64,000 bases of DNA from Algoriphagus ratkowskyi (GCF_002150505.1 NZ_MSSV01000016.1:62001-126000); one strand, 5' to 3'; shown: positions 9,048 through 20,847, numbered from the stretch's first letter. The notes: generated by a model not told the origin, from the sequence alone. A program made the numbers and translations.

Positions 9048-9559
9048 TTTGACTGAAGTTTCTTATTGATTCTAAAAGAATTGGAGATAAAGTAAATTAA
9101 AGGGAGAAAAAGAAATGCTAAAGCAATGGGCAGAAACCAGTCTCCTAATCCTTCTTGATTACCATAGGCAACTTGAATGTTTTTAAAAACTATAAATCCA
9201 AAAATCACTACTAATATCATTTTTAGATATCGTATCATTCGTGTCATATTCCTGTACTGAACCAGAGCGCTTACTCCAGTAATTTCAACTGGATAGTTAA
9301 AGATTTCTGGGAATCTATTCAGGAAGGTCAATCCGAAAAAAGTAAATGTTGACATGATCGGTACGAGGAATAAGTTTGCCTTTCCGCCAAATCTATCTGG
9401 CAAACCCTCTGCATTAAAATGGACAGGAATAGAATCCGGAAGGCTGGAATAGTGTGAGATTACCAATCCCCAAAGTGCTAAAATCGCCAATGAGCCGAGC
9501 ATTTCCAGCATTATATCTGCTGGGCCAAGTTTTAATTTGAGTTGTGGTCTTTCTGACAT
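9044..9559 (-). CDS. DUF1648 integral membrane protein
   Basis: The best start is the ATG at 9559 (MSERPQ), which gives a protein of about 171 residues; an upstream start at 9658 would overlap the end of the DUF2207 gene and add a poorly conserved leader. The hallmark is the segment SHYSSLPDSIPVHFNAEG followed by PDRFGGK, typical of DUF1648 proteins such as SdpI-type immunity and signalling proteins. Membrane segments are visible at about residues 20-37 (MLGSLAILALWGLVIS), 60-80, 107-125 and 140-158 of the shortened protein. It is inner-membrane. It lies 64 bp after the DUF2207 gene and overlaps the following helical protein by 4 bp. Function unknown; it may control or sense something at the membrane together with LemA/DUF2207. 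Confidence 0.82.
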   Translation of the reverse strand: MSERPQLKLKLGPADIMLEMLGSLAILALWGLVISHYSSLPDSIPVHFNAEGLPDRFGGKANLFLVPIMSTFTFFGLTFLNRFPEIFNYPVEITGVSALVQYRNMTRMIRYLKMILVVIFGFIVFKNIQVAYGNQEGLGDWFLPIALAFLFLPLIYFISNSFRINKKLQSK

Positions 9560-9623
9560 CTTTTGAATTTCTGCTTTTGATATGTAGTTAGCATATCTAA
9601 TAGCCGTAACATTAAAGTCGCTT

Positions 9624-11306
9624 TTACCAGCTTCCGCCACCACCGCCACCAAATCCACCTCCAGATGATCCTCCGCCTCCAGATCCTCCAGAACTTGAAG
9701 GAGAACTTACCATAGTTGATTGGGTTGATTTGATGGAGTTAGTGAATGACTTGGAAAAATGATTCATTGACATAATTCTACCTGTGGAGGAATTATACCA
9801 AGTAGGAGGTTGGAGATTAAGCCCATCGAATTTTTTTGCCCATTTGTCAAACATTCCGAAGGCCAAAGCATAGCTCATCGTGGTCTCGAAGTAAGTGGGA
9901 TCTTCTTTGAGTAGCATTTTGAGTTTGTTCTCTTCAGCTACTTTGATAAACTGCTTGAAGCCTTTTAGCTCAGAAAGAATCATGGTCCCTTCTATATTCT
10001 TCTTAATCATAAATTGACTTATGATGATTAAGAAAATAAAAGAGCCTCCTACAGCTATGGCAGCTAATATTCCCCAATAGAAAAGGAATGTAGGCACTAG
10101 GATGAACATCAATAGGATTAAACCGATGATGGTGTAATTCTTGATTTGGCGAGACTTATTGACATAGTATATCTGAGCAGCATCTTTTAAGCCTTCTCGT
10201 GCAGTGGCCATCGTAGTATAGAATTTTTCCTTAAGGCTACTGACCAATAACTCTGTTTTTCCAGCAAATAAACCATTGAAAAGCTGAGTCTGATATAATG
10301 GAGCATCTGTTTCAATGTCTTTCAATTTGATGAGTTTGGTGTCGTCCTGTGCAAACCAGCCTTTTTTATCGATCTCCTCAATCGTCAGGTAGCCTAGAGA
10401 AGCCCAATAAGGAATAAGTGAAATCAAATCTGCCGTATCTCCCGAATCATCTATCAAATAACCCACCATTGCAGGATCCATTCCTTTTGGCGGGTAATAG
10501 CTCGTGGTGGTGGTGGCATGGTCGTCTTTACCATGCTTTTTCCAAATAAAATAAAAGCTAAAATAGACCAAGGGTAGAATCAAAGTCCATCCATATTCAG
10601 TCCAAAATGGCCAGACAGGTTTTATTTCCTTGATAGATTTCAGTGGTAATTTCAATAAAACAGTAACTGCTTCACCACCAAACGACACCACATCAGGTTT
10701 ACTTTTTCCAGAGTAAATTCCATTAGAATACGAGGTTTCAAAGTCTGTTGCTGGGATGTCAGAGCCAATTTCGCCAGTATACATGAAGTAGTCTCCCTCA
10801 GCTAAGGTGACTCCATTAGGCATATGAACCCGAAATTCGATTTTATTGAAAGGAGCGTACCAATCACTAGGCTTGATATTCCAATAAAAGTGGATGGCTT
10901 CTTCATCGTGGATGAATGCATTCTCAACTCTATACCTGATTTCGTATTGCTGCGTCCCTTCTAAAGTCACATCCGCATCGCCGATTTTGATTCGTGCATT
11001 TTTAGAGAATTTCTGTCCAAAGGCAGAAGGCGCATCAAATTGGTGATTAGGTACTTCGATGTTACTAAGTTTGATTTGACGTTTCTCCTCTCTGTCTTTT
11101 TCGCTTAGAAAATCATAGGAAAGCAAAATATCCCTGAATATTCCATGCTTCGGTTCTTCAAAATAAATATCGTACTTCTCGACGACGTCAAAGTAGCCTT
11201 CCTTGTGAAGTGTAATATTCACAACATAGCTCGTGACCGTAAAATCTTGTGCATGGGATACTAGCTGCGCAAAAAGTAAGAGAAATAGAAGGGTAAATTT
11301 TTTCAT
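9624..11306 (-). CDS. DUF2207 membrane protein with glycine-rich tail
   Basis: The ATG at 11306 begins a clean signal peptide (KKFTLLFLLLFAQLVSHAQ); a longer start at 11384 would add 26 residues ahead of it. Residues 20-230 form an extracytoplasmic DUF2207 domain (YVVNITLHKEGYFDVVEKYDI, GIFRDI). A first membrane helix follows near residue 240 (WTLILPLVYFSFYFIW), then a cytoplasmic part, two adjacent helices near 400-440, and finally a long Ser/Gly-rich tail ending GGGGGGSW. That tail is the hallmark of DUF2207 proteins. They often occur beside lemA, as here (208 bp upstream, same strand). Function is not established; the architecture suggests an envelope-facing sensor or scaffold. Confidence 0.88.
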   Translation of the reverse strand: MKKFTLLFLLLFAQLVSHAQDFTVTSYVVNITLHKEGYFDVVEKYDIYFEEPKHGIFRDILLSYDFLSEKDREEKRQIKLSNIEVPNHQFDAPSAFGQKFSKNARIKIGDADVTLEGTQQYEIRYRVENAFIHDEEAIHFYWNIKPSDWYAPFNKIEFRVHMPNGVTLAEGDYFMYTGEIGSDIPATDFETSYSNGIYSGKSKPDVVSFGGEAVTVLLKLPLKSIKEIKPVWPFWTEYGWTLILPLVYFSFYFIWKKHGKDDHATTTTSYYPPKGMDPAMVGYLIDDSGDTADLISLIPYWASLGYLTIEEIDKKGWFAQDDTKLIKLKDIETDAPLYQTQLFNGLFAGKTELLVSSLKEKFYTTMATAREGLKDAAQIYYVNKSRQIKNYTIIGLILLMFILVPTFLFYWGILAAIAVGGSFIFLIIISQFMIKKNIEGTMILSELKGFKQFIKVAEENKLKMLLKEDPTYFETTMSYALAFGMFDKWAKKFDGLNLQPPTWYNSSTGRIMSMNHFSKSFTNSIKSTQSTMVSSPSSSGGSGGGGSSGGGFGGGGGGSW

Positions 11307-11430
11307 ACTACTGCTATTGTACCTGCAAAGCTCATGTGAATTTCTTGTTTTTAGACTAAAATATGTGAGTTTGATTATGCGCAATTAAAAGAGAAAAAAG
11401 CATCATAAAATAATCTACAATTAGCATTTT

Positions 11431-11468
11431 AGGCCATTTCGGTCATTCGTCTTCGGCCTACCGTCCAG
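11431..11468 (-). repeat. Dispersed intergenic repeat A, copy 3 (inverted)
   Basis: Read on the minus strand it contains GTAGGCCGAAGACGAATGACC followed by GAAATGGCCT and aligns along its length with copy 1 at 7251-7288. It lies in the spacer between lemA and the DUF2207 gene, inside the probable operon. Confidence 0.55.
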
Positions 11469-11514
11469 TAAATAAAAGAAAATAAGGTTACTTGCAAATT
11501 TGCGGATTACCTCA

Positions 11515-12075
11515 TTAAGTGAAGCTCACTTTTACATTTTCACGGCTTTCTATTTCAGCCTCGAAATATTCAAAATGCTGGTAATTGAACATGCCGGCAA
11601 CAATAACTGCTGGGAAGCTTTCGCCATAAGTGTTATTCTCCCGAACAGTGCCATTATAATACCGTCTGGCTCGTTCCAGGTTTTCCTCGATCTCATTCAG
11701 TTTATCCTGAAGCTGTAGAAAATTAGTATTTGCTTTTAGATCAGGATATGCTTCACTCAGCGCAAAAATACTTCTCAGTGTTTGCTGAAGCTGATTTTCT
11801 GCCTTGATCTGCGCATTGATGTCATCTGATGGTACAGACATAGCTGCATTTCTAGCTTGAATCACTGCCTCGAGCGTTTCTTTTTCGTGGCTTGCATAGC
11901 CCTTTACAGTTTCTACAAGATTTGGAATAAGGTCATAACGTCTCTTGAGTGCCACATCAATGTTACTCCAACCGTCTTTTACAGTATTCTTGTTTTTTAC
12001 AAATTGATTATAAATACCAATTAGTATGATACTCAGAAATAAAATAATTCCAGCAATAATGAGAAGTGGTAGCAT
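11515..12075 (-). CDS. lemA: LemA family protein
   Basis: Membrane-anchored helical protein. Residues 3-25 are a single N-terminal membrane helix (LLIIAGIILFLSIILIGIY). The conserved LemA core follows: WSNIDVALKRRYDLIPNLVE, VKGYASHEKETLEAV, and later ARRYYNGTVRENN with FNYQHFEYFEAE near the C-terminus. The length of 186 residues is the family norm. It is the first gene of a minus-strand cluster with DUF2207, DUF1648 and a helical protein. LemA with a Gly-rich-tailed DUF2207 or TPM-domain protein is a recurrent pair; its biochemical role is unknown. The gene is interrupted from DUF2207 by a spacer that carries a copy of repeat A. Confidence 0.94.
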   Translation of the reverse strand: MLPLLIIAGIILFLSIILIGIYNQFVKNKNTVKDGWSNIDVALKRRYDLIPNLVETVKGYASHEKETLEAVIQARNAAMSVPSDDINAQIKAENQLQQTLRSIFALSEAYPDLKANTNFLQLQDKLNEIEENLERARRYYNGTVRENNTYGESFPAVIVAGMFNYQHFEYFEAEIESRENVKVSFT

Positions 12076-14821
<2,746 letters not shown>

Positions 14822-14848
14822 GTCGAATCTTTAAATAGATAGAGAATA

Positions 14849-14880
14849 GGTGATCTGGAAACGGGTCACCTTTTTTTATT
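14849..14880 (+). terminator. Rho-independent terminator of katG
   Basis: Stem GGTGATC / GGTCACC (7 bp with one G-U pair), an 8-nt loop, then a run of seven T. Confidence 0.85.
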
Positions 14881-14981
14881 TTTTTTAACTGCTGGGATTA
14901 CAGAGTTTTTCGTAGGAACATAAATAAAGAAGGTGTTTTTAGCCCACGAAGTGCACAAAGAATCACGAAAAGGTTGGTCGC

Positions 14982-15053
14982 CTTGTTGACCGGAGTTGAA
15001 TTTTGTCAGGATGAGCAGAGTCGAAGAGTGTCAGGTTGAGCGGAGTCGAAACC
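14982..15053. repeat. Tandem 25-bp intergenic repeat, two good copies plus one decayed
   Basis: Copies at 15004-15028 and 15029-15053 share TGTCAGGNTGAGCNGAGTCG followed by AA and differ at only a few positions. A decayed third copy (TTGACCGGAGTTGAA) sits at about 14986-15000. They lie in the spacer between katG and the deacetylase. The unit resembles the GTCAGGTTGAGCGGAGTCG sequence that I recall from many Bacteroidota intergenic regions. Confidence 0.7.
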
Positions 15054-15076
15054 TTGTATTCTACTTTTAACAGATA

Positions 15077-15778
15077 CTAATTACTAAGCTTTTTAGAAAA
15101 ATCAGGCTTTATCAATCGCTTGGCTACATTCACATCTATGAAGTCCTCCAGTTCTCGCATTGAAATAACTGTGAAATCATTTTCCTTGAGGTACTGCAAA
15201 TATCCCTTAAAAAGCTCTGGTAGCGTATTCACCCAAGGATGCTCGATATCGGGAACGCCGTGAATTGTCAGAACTACAATTTTCCCATCCTCGGCTTGAT
15301 TAAAAGCTTTCATGATCTCAGCTTTGTTCGTCTCATCCGTCGCCCAACTAGGAATCAAAAATGGATGATCCTTCACGGGATCATATACTCTGCTACCTCC
15401 AGCGCGCGCAAAGACGTACTCTTTTTCTCCCAAAAACGCTAAAGACTGAGCGTTCAATCCATAACCAGGATAGGCGAAGTTAGTGGGTTTTGGAATTCCC
15501 AGAGAGTCACATTTGGATTCAATGTATGTGAGCTGATGGTTGAATTCTGCCTGTGATAATTTACTGACATTGGAATGGGTATGGGTGTGATTTGCGATCT
15601 CAAAACCCATCTTGTCCAATTCTTGAATCTGGCGCCAATTCATGTATAAGGTGCTGTCCGAATAATTAGGTTGAAACTCACAGACGAAGAAAGTACCACC
15701 AAATCCATATTCCATCAACATAGGAGCTACGATAGTATAATGACTCGCCGGTGCATCGTCAAAGGTCAACACAACCAA
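15077..15778 (-). CDS. Polysaccharide deacetylase (NodB homology), start codon damaged
   Basis: Carbohydrate esterase 4 type deacetylase. NodB motif 1 is TFDDAP, motif 2 is the metal-binding HTHTHS (about residues 61-66), and the conserved FAYPGYG follows. The only usable start is a TTG at 15778, immediately before VVLTFDDAP, which gives 233 residues with no signal peptide. The same frame stays open upstream and encodes a good Sec signal peptide (KLIILFFAFLSIFTSHAQ, about 15859-15806), but no ATG, GTG or TTG precedes it. The ATG at 15864 is out of frame; removing the two bases CA after it would give MKLIIL. The enzyme is therefore either mis-started by a 2-nt insertion, a recent pseudogene, or carries a sequencing error. 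Related enzymes act on peptidoglycan or chitin-like chains. Confidence 0.8.
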   Translation of the reverse strand: MVVLTFDDAPASHYTIVAPMLMEYGFGGTFFVCEFQPNYSDSTLYMNWRQIQELDKMGFEIANHTHTHSNVSKLSQAEFNHQLTYIESKCDSLGIPKPTNFAYPGYGLNAQSLAFLGEKEYVFARAGGSRVYDPVKDHPFLIPSWATDETNKAEIMKAFNQAEDGKIVVLTIHGVPDIEHPWVNTLPELFKGYLQYLKENDFTVISMRELEDFIDVNVAKRLIKPDFSKKLSN

Positions 15779-15962
15779 CTTGTCTGGAATCGGTTGTTTA
15801 ATGATTTGGGCATGGCTAGTGAAAATAGAGAGAAAAGCAAAAAATAAGATTATGAGTTTTGCATGATCGTTTGTTTTTGGAGAAATGAAAGTTAGCCAAT
15901 CAGGGGATTTACTATGTGGTTAAAACTTATTCTTCCTTTTTTTCACAAATGAGTAATTATCT

Positions 15963-16364
15963 CTATTTGTACCGATTAGCCAATTGATTAAGCACTTTAA
16001 TTGCCTTTTCCGAATCCTTAATATCCACAAATATGTGATCGTGATAATAACCAGCGACGACATTACAGCTTATGTCATTTTTCGCTAATTCAGTTGAAAA
16101 AAGTGCTGTTAATCCAACGGCCTCCAGTGAGGAGTGAATCATCAGTGTAATCCAAGAAGATACGTATTGATAGGATAGATTTAGCTCATCCGCTCTTTGC
16201 CGTTCGACGATAATAGTGGTTCCTTCACTTTCCTTGAATTCACAAATCGTGTCGGCACGGTCAATTTCATTTATGTTTTCTATTGTGGCAAATACGTATT
16301 CCCCTTCATTCAGTTTTGGGGTCATTCCTTTAATTAATTGGGCTAATCTTGTTTCTCCTGTCAT
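15963..16364 (-). CDS. ACT domain protein (COG3602-like)
   Basis: Small cytoplasmic protein of 133 residues with two ACT-like halves: an N-terminal part (LAQLIKGMTPKLNEGEYVFAT) and a C-terminal ACT fold (SLEAVGLTALFSTELAKNDIS, then YYHDHIFVDIKDSEKAIKVL). This layout matches the uncharacterised COG3602 group. ACT domains usually bind small ligands such as amino acids, but the ligand here is unknown. It sits downstream of GntP on the minus strand with a 68-bp gap; I see no functional link. Confidence 0.85.
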   Translation of the reverse strand: MTGETRLAQLIKGMTPKLNEGEYVFATIENINEIDRADTICEFKESEGTTIIVERQRADELNLSYQYVSSWITLMIHSSLEAVGLTALFSTELAKNDISCNVVAGYYHDHIFVDIKDSEKAIKVLNQLANRYK

Positions 16365-16432
16365 TTAAGTCAGTATATATTTTAAATGAATTTATGTTTC
16401 TGAGGGCTTTAATTTAGAAGCTTTACCAATTC

Positions 16433-17764
16433 TTAATTTACGACCAACGTAATCAGATAAATGACACTAATAGCCGTCACGGACATAATCAGCGTTCCCA
16501 GACTGTGTGTTTGATTGCCTTGCTTGATGGATAATCCGGAGAGTTGGGTGACTGCCCAGAAGAAACTGTCATTGGCATGGGAGATCGCCATGGCTCCAGC
16601 TCCTGTAGCTAGTACTGCAAATACACGCATGGTTTCTGTGTCGAGTCCCAGAGAGCCTAGTAATGGAGCGACAATGGATGCGGTAGTGATCATCGCTACT
16701 GTTGAAGATCCCTGAGCTGTCTTCAGCGCAAAGGCAATTAAGAAAGGAAGGAAGATCCCCCAACTCGCCCCGCTCATGCTGCTGCTGACCATATCGCCGA
16801 TTCCTGAGTTTTGAAGCATTTTCCCAAATACTCCTCCTGCACCCGTAATCAGAATTACTGGAGCAGCAATCAGGATTGCTTCACCCAACCAGCCACTAGA
16901 AGAAAGTAATTTAGCATCGAATTTCTTAGGTAATGAAAAGGCTAGAAAAGCTCCTAATAATAAGGCGATCACGGGACTTCCTGCAAATTGCATAACCGTA
17001 TAAAAAGTACCTTCTCCCAGTGGTTTGGTGGGATACTTTGCAATGGAAGCTACAATGATCAAGATCAGTGGTACAATTACTGGCAAGAAGGAAGCAAAAG
17101 CTGAGGGTCTATTTTTGATGTCAATTTCCTCAGTATTCACTGCCATTTTTGGAGTCAAAGGAATTTTGTAGGCCACTTTTTTCACAAATATATAGCTGGG
17201 AATCAAGGCGATAATACTGACGATAAGTCCGTAAAAAATAATCATTCCAAGATCTGCCTCATAGATTCCTGCCGTAGCAATAGGGCCTGGAGTAGGAGGG
17301 ACGAGTGAGTGCGAGGCCGTAGCACCTAAAGCTAGCGCGATAGTGGTGGCAGCGTAGGGAACTTTACTCTTCAACGAAAGCGACTTACTGATCGGATTCA
17401 TCATGATAAAGGTGCTGTCTCCAAAGACCGGAATTGAAAGGATATATCCTGATATCATCATGGAAAGCGTCACTGACTTTTCTCCAATCCACTTCAGGAT
17501 TTTTTCAGCTATAACTAGTGCTCCACCTGTTTTTTCCAAAAACACGCCCATCATCACACCTAGCAATATCAATAATCCTATACTTCCCAGCACTCCTCCA
17601 AAACCTTCAGAAATGGATTGTAAGATTAATTCCCCTGGCATACCTACAAGCAGACCATAGAGTATGGCTCCACAAAAAAGTGCAAGAAATGGGTGGATGT
17701 CGAATTTGACGATGGCAATAAGAATCAGTGCCAAGGCAAAAAGGATAATCAGTAGCGTGAGCAT
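16433..17764 (-). CDS. GntP family permease (gluconate:H+ symporter type)
   Basis: Inner-membrane carrier that imports gluconate or related sugar acids with protons. The 443-residue protein has about 12 hydrophobic segments and family motifs such as HPFLALFCGAILYGL near the N-terminus, LGATASHSLVPPTPGPIA at about residues 146-163, and SHANDSFFW near residue 395. The length is typical. The gene for gluconokinase lies about 42 kb away at 60047 and KDPG aldolase at 55402, so the pathway is not clustered. Substrate could equally be fructuronate, 2-keto-gluconate or glycerate, since GntP members vary. Confidence 0.92.
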   Translation of the reverse strand: MLTLLIILFALALILIAIVKFDIHPFLALFCGAILYGLLVGMPGELILQSISEGFGGVLGSIGLLILLGVMMGVFLEKTGGALVIAEKILKWIGEKSVTLSMMISGYILSIPVFGDSTFIMMNPISKSLSLKSKVPYAATTIALALGATASHSLVPPTPGPIATAGIYEADLGMIIFYGLIVSIIALIPSYIFVKKVAYKIPLTPKMAVNTEEIDIKNRPSAFASFLPVIVPLILIIVASIAKYPTKPLGEGTFYTVMQFAGSPVIALLLGAFLAFSLPKKFDAKLLSSSGWLGEAILIAAPVILITGAGGVFGKMLQNSGIGDMVSSSMSGASWGIFLPFLIAFALKTAQGSSTVAMITTASIVAPLLGSLGLDTETMRVFAVLATGAGAMAISHANDSFFWAVTQLSGLSIKQGNQTHSLGTLIMSVTAISVIYLITLVVN

Positions 17765-17962
17765 TTTGGGTTAGGTTGGGTTTAAAAAAGGGATTGAATA
17801 GATTGGTTTTCAAACCTTCAAGCTAAAAATTAGGGAAAAAAGCGGAATAATAATGCGCAGCACTCGTTTAGCTTTCCAATTGTTTGTTGAACGGCTTCTT
17901 AAAGGATGAATATTTGGTATTTTAGCCGATTCAAAATTATTTTTAAAACATAACCTCTTTAC

Positions 17963-20041
17963 ATGCGCTTATTTTCACTAGTAGGATTGCTGTTAATCGC
18001 TGTGATTTTCGCTTCCTGCACCACCACTCCTAAAAAGGAAGGGATCTTCATGATTTTACCTAGCCCTAGTTCGGTTGTGATTTCAGGAATTTCTGAATTG
18101 TCTGCTTCTGACGTTGAAGGGCTAGTAGATCAAGCTAAATCGGATTATATTTCTGGTAAAGCACTCCAGGAATCTGTAGACAAGTCTGTGACTTTTACAC
18201 TTGATACCAGTTTAGACCTGAAGGCAGAAGGGTACACACTTGAGATTTCCGAAGATCATATTGATATTTCAGCTTCTAGCAAAGAAGGACTTTGGTATGG
18301 TGTGATCACGCTAGGTCAACTGGTGGAAGATGCACTAGATCAGGATGCGGCCATACCTTTGATCTCTGTGAAAGACGAACCTGCACTTCAGTACCGTGCG
18401 ATTCAGCTCGATGTGAAGCATCATTTGGAAAAGAAGGAATACTATTACGAACTGATGGATCGCTTGGCTGATCAGAAAATCAACGGGATAATTCTTGAAA
18501 TAGAGGACAAGTTGGCTTTTGTGAAACAGCCAAAAGTAGGTTCTGCAGATGCCTGGTCTATTGCAGAATGGAAGGAGCTGAGCGAGTATGCCATGGCTAG
18601 AAATATTAGAATTTCACCTTTGGTACAAGGTCTAGGACATGCTTCTTTTATACTAAAACATGAAGAATATAAGGATCTCCGGGATGATCTAACAAACGAC
18701 TGGGCTTTTAATCCTCTGGATGAACGCACATACGAAGTGCAATTTGATTTGTATTCTGATGCACTAGCCGCATTTCCTTTTGCGCAATACTTACATGTAG
18801 GCGGAGATGAAGTGCATACTACAGGTAGAGGGAGTGGGAAATCAGATTTGGAATTGCAATTGACTTGGTTGAATAGAGTTAGTAAGTATGCAGAAGAACA
18901 CAATGTTACTCCGATTTTTTGGGACGATATGCCTCTTCAAAATGCTGGGGTTTATGGATCGATTTTCAATCGAAAACTAACAGAGGCACAGGTGGATAGT
19001 ATTTGGACTGTGAATGAGCCTAATCTCAATAAGTATGTGGATTTGTTCCCTAAAAATTGCATTTACATGCGTTGGAATTATGAAATGCCCGAGACCCATG
19101 GGAATAATCGTGCCATGAAGTGGTTCACTGATCATGGTTTCCAAGTGATGGGAGCTACAGCAGGGCAAACACGTTGGGTTCTTATGCCACTCGAAGAAAG
19201 CAATACAGCAAATATTCGGGATTTTGCAAAGATTTCTATAGATAATAAGGCGGAAGGTTTGCTGCTAACACTTTGGGATGATGATTCTCCACATTTTGAA
19301 TTGTATCAAAGAGGAATCTCCATTTTTGCTGAATATACATGGTCAGGCGAAAAACGAAGCTCAGAAGAACTTAATTCAGCCTTTAGACAACGAACTTTTG
19401 GAAGTGAGTTGGCTGCCTCAGACTATGCCTTTATTAATGACTTGGAAGCGCCAGTTGCTTTTTGGAAAAATGCCTTGCTAGATTCTAGAGATAGAAATCG
19501 ATTGAAAAGAATGGAAAATCCTATGCAGGATGCTGTTTTGACTTTGCCGGAGGCAGATTCCCCTGGCGAATGGTCCGAGAGAAATAAAGAGAAACTAGCG
19601 AAGGCCAGAGAGAGTCAGCAAATGGTGGATTCTGTTTTGGTTAAAATTGCAGCTTCTAAAAAGGTGGCTTTACGCAATACCTACACGCTTGAAGTCTATG
19701 AGCAGGTGGCAAAGGTTACTCAGTTTTCTAACAAGTCTTTACTTCTTCTAGCGGAATGGGACTTAGCAAAAACAGTTGAAGAGAGGGATGCTACTAAGGA
19801 CAAATTATTGAGTCTTGAAGGTGAATGGAAATCTCAGATGGGGGAGTTGGAAAAAGTTTATGGAAAAACTAGAGTACTTGACAAGCCTGCTGAATACATC
19901 TTGGATCAAGATCACCATGCGCATCTAGCGAATCAGGCAGTTAAGTTTTCGGACTGGCAATTCTATGTGGAGAACTTGTTTATCCAAAAAATCAAGGAAG
20001 GTAATAGCTTTGAGATGACTGGTGATTTGAAGAATAAATAA
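17963..20041 (+). CDS. GH20-type beta-N-acetylhexosaminidase lipoprotein
   Basis: Removes terminal beta-linked GlcNAc or GalNAc by substrate-assisted catalysis. The protein opens with a lipoprotein signal (RLFSLVGLLLIAVIFASC), so it is anchored in the outer or inner membrane. An N-terminal GH20b-like domain spans about residues 25-140 (LPSPSSVVISG). The catalytic TIM barrel follows; the Asp-Glu pair is Asp282-Glu283 in HVGGDEVH. The C-terminal 200 residues are helical. The sequence is more divergent than classical GH20 enzymes (no clear HWH/LTDDQGWR motif), so substrate is open. It fits the GlcNAc theme set by NagB and the ROK kinase further on. Confidence 0.85.
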   Translation: MRLFSLVGLLLIAVIFASCTTTPKKEGIFMILPSPSSVVISGISELSASDVEGLVDQAKSDYISGKALQESVDKSVTFTLDTSLDLKAEGYTLEISEDHIDISASSKEGLWYGVITLGQLVEDALDQDAAIPLISVKDEPALQYRAIQLDVKHHLEKKEYYYELMDRLADQKINGIILEIEDKLAFVKQPKVGSADAWSIAEWKELSEYAMARNIRISPLVQGLGHASFILKHEEYKDLRDDLTNDWAFNPLDERTYEVQFDLYSDALAAFPFAQYLHVGGDEVHTTGRGSGKSDLELQLTWLNRVSKYAEEHNVTPIFWDDMPLQNAGVYGSIFNRKLTEAQVDSIWTVNEPNLNKYVDLFPKNCIYMRWNYEMPETHGNNRAMKWFTDHGFQVMGATAGQTRWVLMPLEESNTANIRDFAKISIDNKAEGLLLTLWDDDSPHFELYQRGISIFAEYTWSGEKRSSEELNSAFRQRTFGSELAASDYAFINDLEAPVAFWKNALLDSRDRNRLKRMENPMQDAVLTLPEADSPGEWSERNKEKLAKARESQQMVDSVLVKIAASKKVALRNTYTLEVYEQVAKVTQFSNKSLLLLAEWDLAKTVEERDATKDKLLSLEGEWKSQMGELEKVYGKTRVLDKPAEYILDQDHHAHLANQAVKFSDWQFYVENLFIQKIKEGNSFEMTGDLKNK

Positions 20042-20051
20042 GGTAGAATAT

Positions 20052-20082
20052 GACTTTTGAGGTTTTCAGAACCTCGAAAGTC
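20052..20082 (+). terminator. Long hairpin after the GH20 gene
   Basis: A 13-bp stem (GACTTTTGAGGTT / AACCTCGAAAGTC, one G-U) with a 5-nt loop. The outer flanks GTAGAATAT and ATATTCTGC extend it with a 2-nt bulge (20044-20092). There is no good T-run, so it could be a structured repeat as well as a terminator. Confidence 0.6.
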
Positions 20083-20137
20083 TTATATTCTGCACTTTTG
20101 CTAGCCACCAAGGTCACAAAATTTGGCAAGGTAGGTT

Positions 20138-20168
20138 GTCCTGCTTCTCCAGAAGCAGGACTTCTTTT
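20138..20168 (+). terminator. Rho-independent terminator with 11-bp stem
   Basis: GTCCTGCTTCT / AGAAGCAGGAC with a 2-nt centre, then TTCTTTTT. A similar CTTCTCCA-AAGCAGGACTT string recurs at about 26128-26148 in another spacer. Confidence 0.7.
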
Positions 20169-20370
20169 TGATTGCTGAACTTAACTTTCATTAAATTCTA
20201 AACTAGGAGGAAACTTTATTCACCAAACGTTCCGATGGAACGAATAAGCTTAAATCCATTCCTTTTCTACAAAAGTATTGTACCGCTGGAAGAGAATTGA
20301 GCTTGGTATTTACTACTCACAAAACTTACAACTAACGACATTTAATATCTCACTATTTGTCACCTAAAAA

Positions 20371-20847
20371 CTACTCATTAAAGAAAGGTTTCATCTCGTT
20401 ATGGATGTGCTCTCTGAGTGCTTTTAGCTTGATTGCATACTCTTCCAATTTTTTCTCTTGATCTGTTTCTGGTATCCAAGGCTTCACCTCTTGAGGATTA
20501 CCATTCTCATCTACAGATACAAAAATGATGATGCAGTGCGTCTTTTTCTCAAACTCTTTGTGACCAAAATCTCTAGAATAAACCTCCACCATGATGTGTA
20601 TGCTGGAGCTTCCGGTGTAGATCACAGCGCATTCCACTTTGATTACCTCACCGATATTGATAGGCTTATAGAAGCGGATACCGCCGACATAGACAGTCAC
20701 GCAGTAGGATTCTGACCAAGTTCGAGCGCAGGTATAAGCCGCCTGATCAATCCATTTCATCACCACACCTCCATGTACTTTGCCACCAAAATTGATATCT
20801 GAAGGTTCTGAGATAAACTGGAAGGAGGTTTTATGTGAGGTGTCCAT
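20371..20847 (-). CDS. Acyl-CoA thioesterase, hotdog fold
   Basis: Hydrolyses acyl-CoA thioesters in the cytoplasm. The hotdog signature is GGKVHGGVVMKWIDQAAYTCA (about residues 21-40), where the Asp of WID is the likely catalytic residue, as in YciA and human-type ACOT proteins. The length of 158 residues is normal for a single-domain member. The C-terminus is helical. It is transcribed alone from just downstream of the decarboxylase gene on the same strand (104-bp gap). Chain-length preference cannot be read from the sequence. Confidence 0.9.
   Translation of the reverse strand: MDTSHKTSFQFISEPSDINFGGKVHGGVVMKWIDQAAYTCARTWSESYCVTVYVGGIRFYKPINIGEVIKVECAVIYTGSSSIHIMVEVYSRDFGHKEFEKKTHCIIIFVSVDENGNPQEVKPWIPETDQEKKLEEYAIKLKALREHIHNEMKPFFNE

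Larger units (their letters stand above)
20042..20370. other. Intergenic region with two strong hairpins
   Basis: A 329-bp convergent spacer between the GH20 gene and the thioesterase gene. It holds a long hairpin at 20044-20092 and a second at 20138-20161. No coding sequence was seen. The segment AGCCACCAAGGTCACAAAAT near 20103 looks like a decayed copy of repeats common in Bacteroidota spacers. Confidence 0.6.

Noticed and set aside
9560..9658. Longer start for the DUF1648 protein.
   Set aside because: The extra 33 residues overlap the glycine-rich end of the DUF2207 gene and look like translation of that repeat-rich DNA in another frame.
14982..15053. Possible CRISPR array from the tandem 25-bp units.
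   Set aside because: The units are directly adjacent with no spacers between them, and no cas gene is present.
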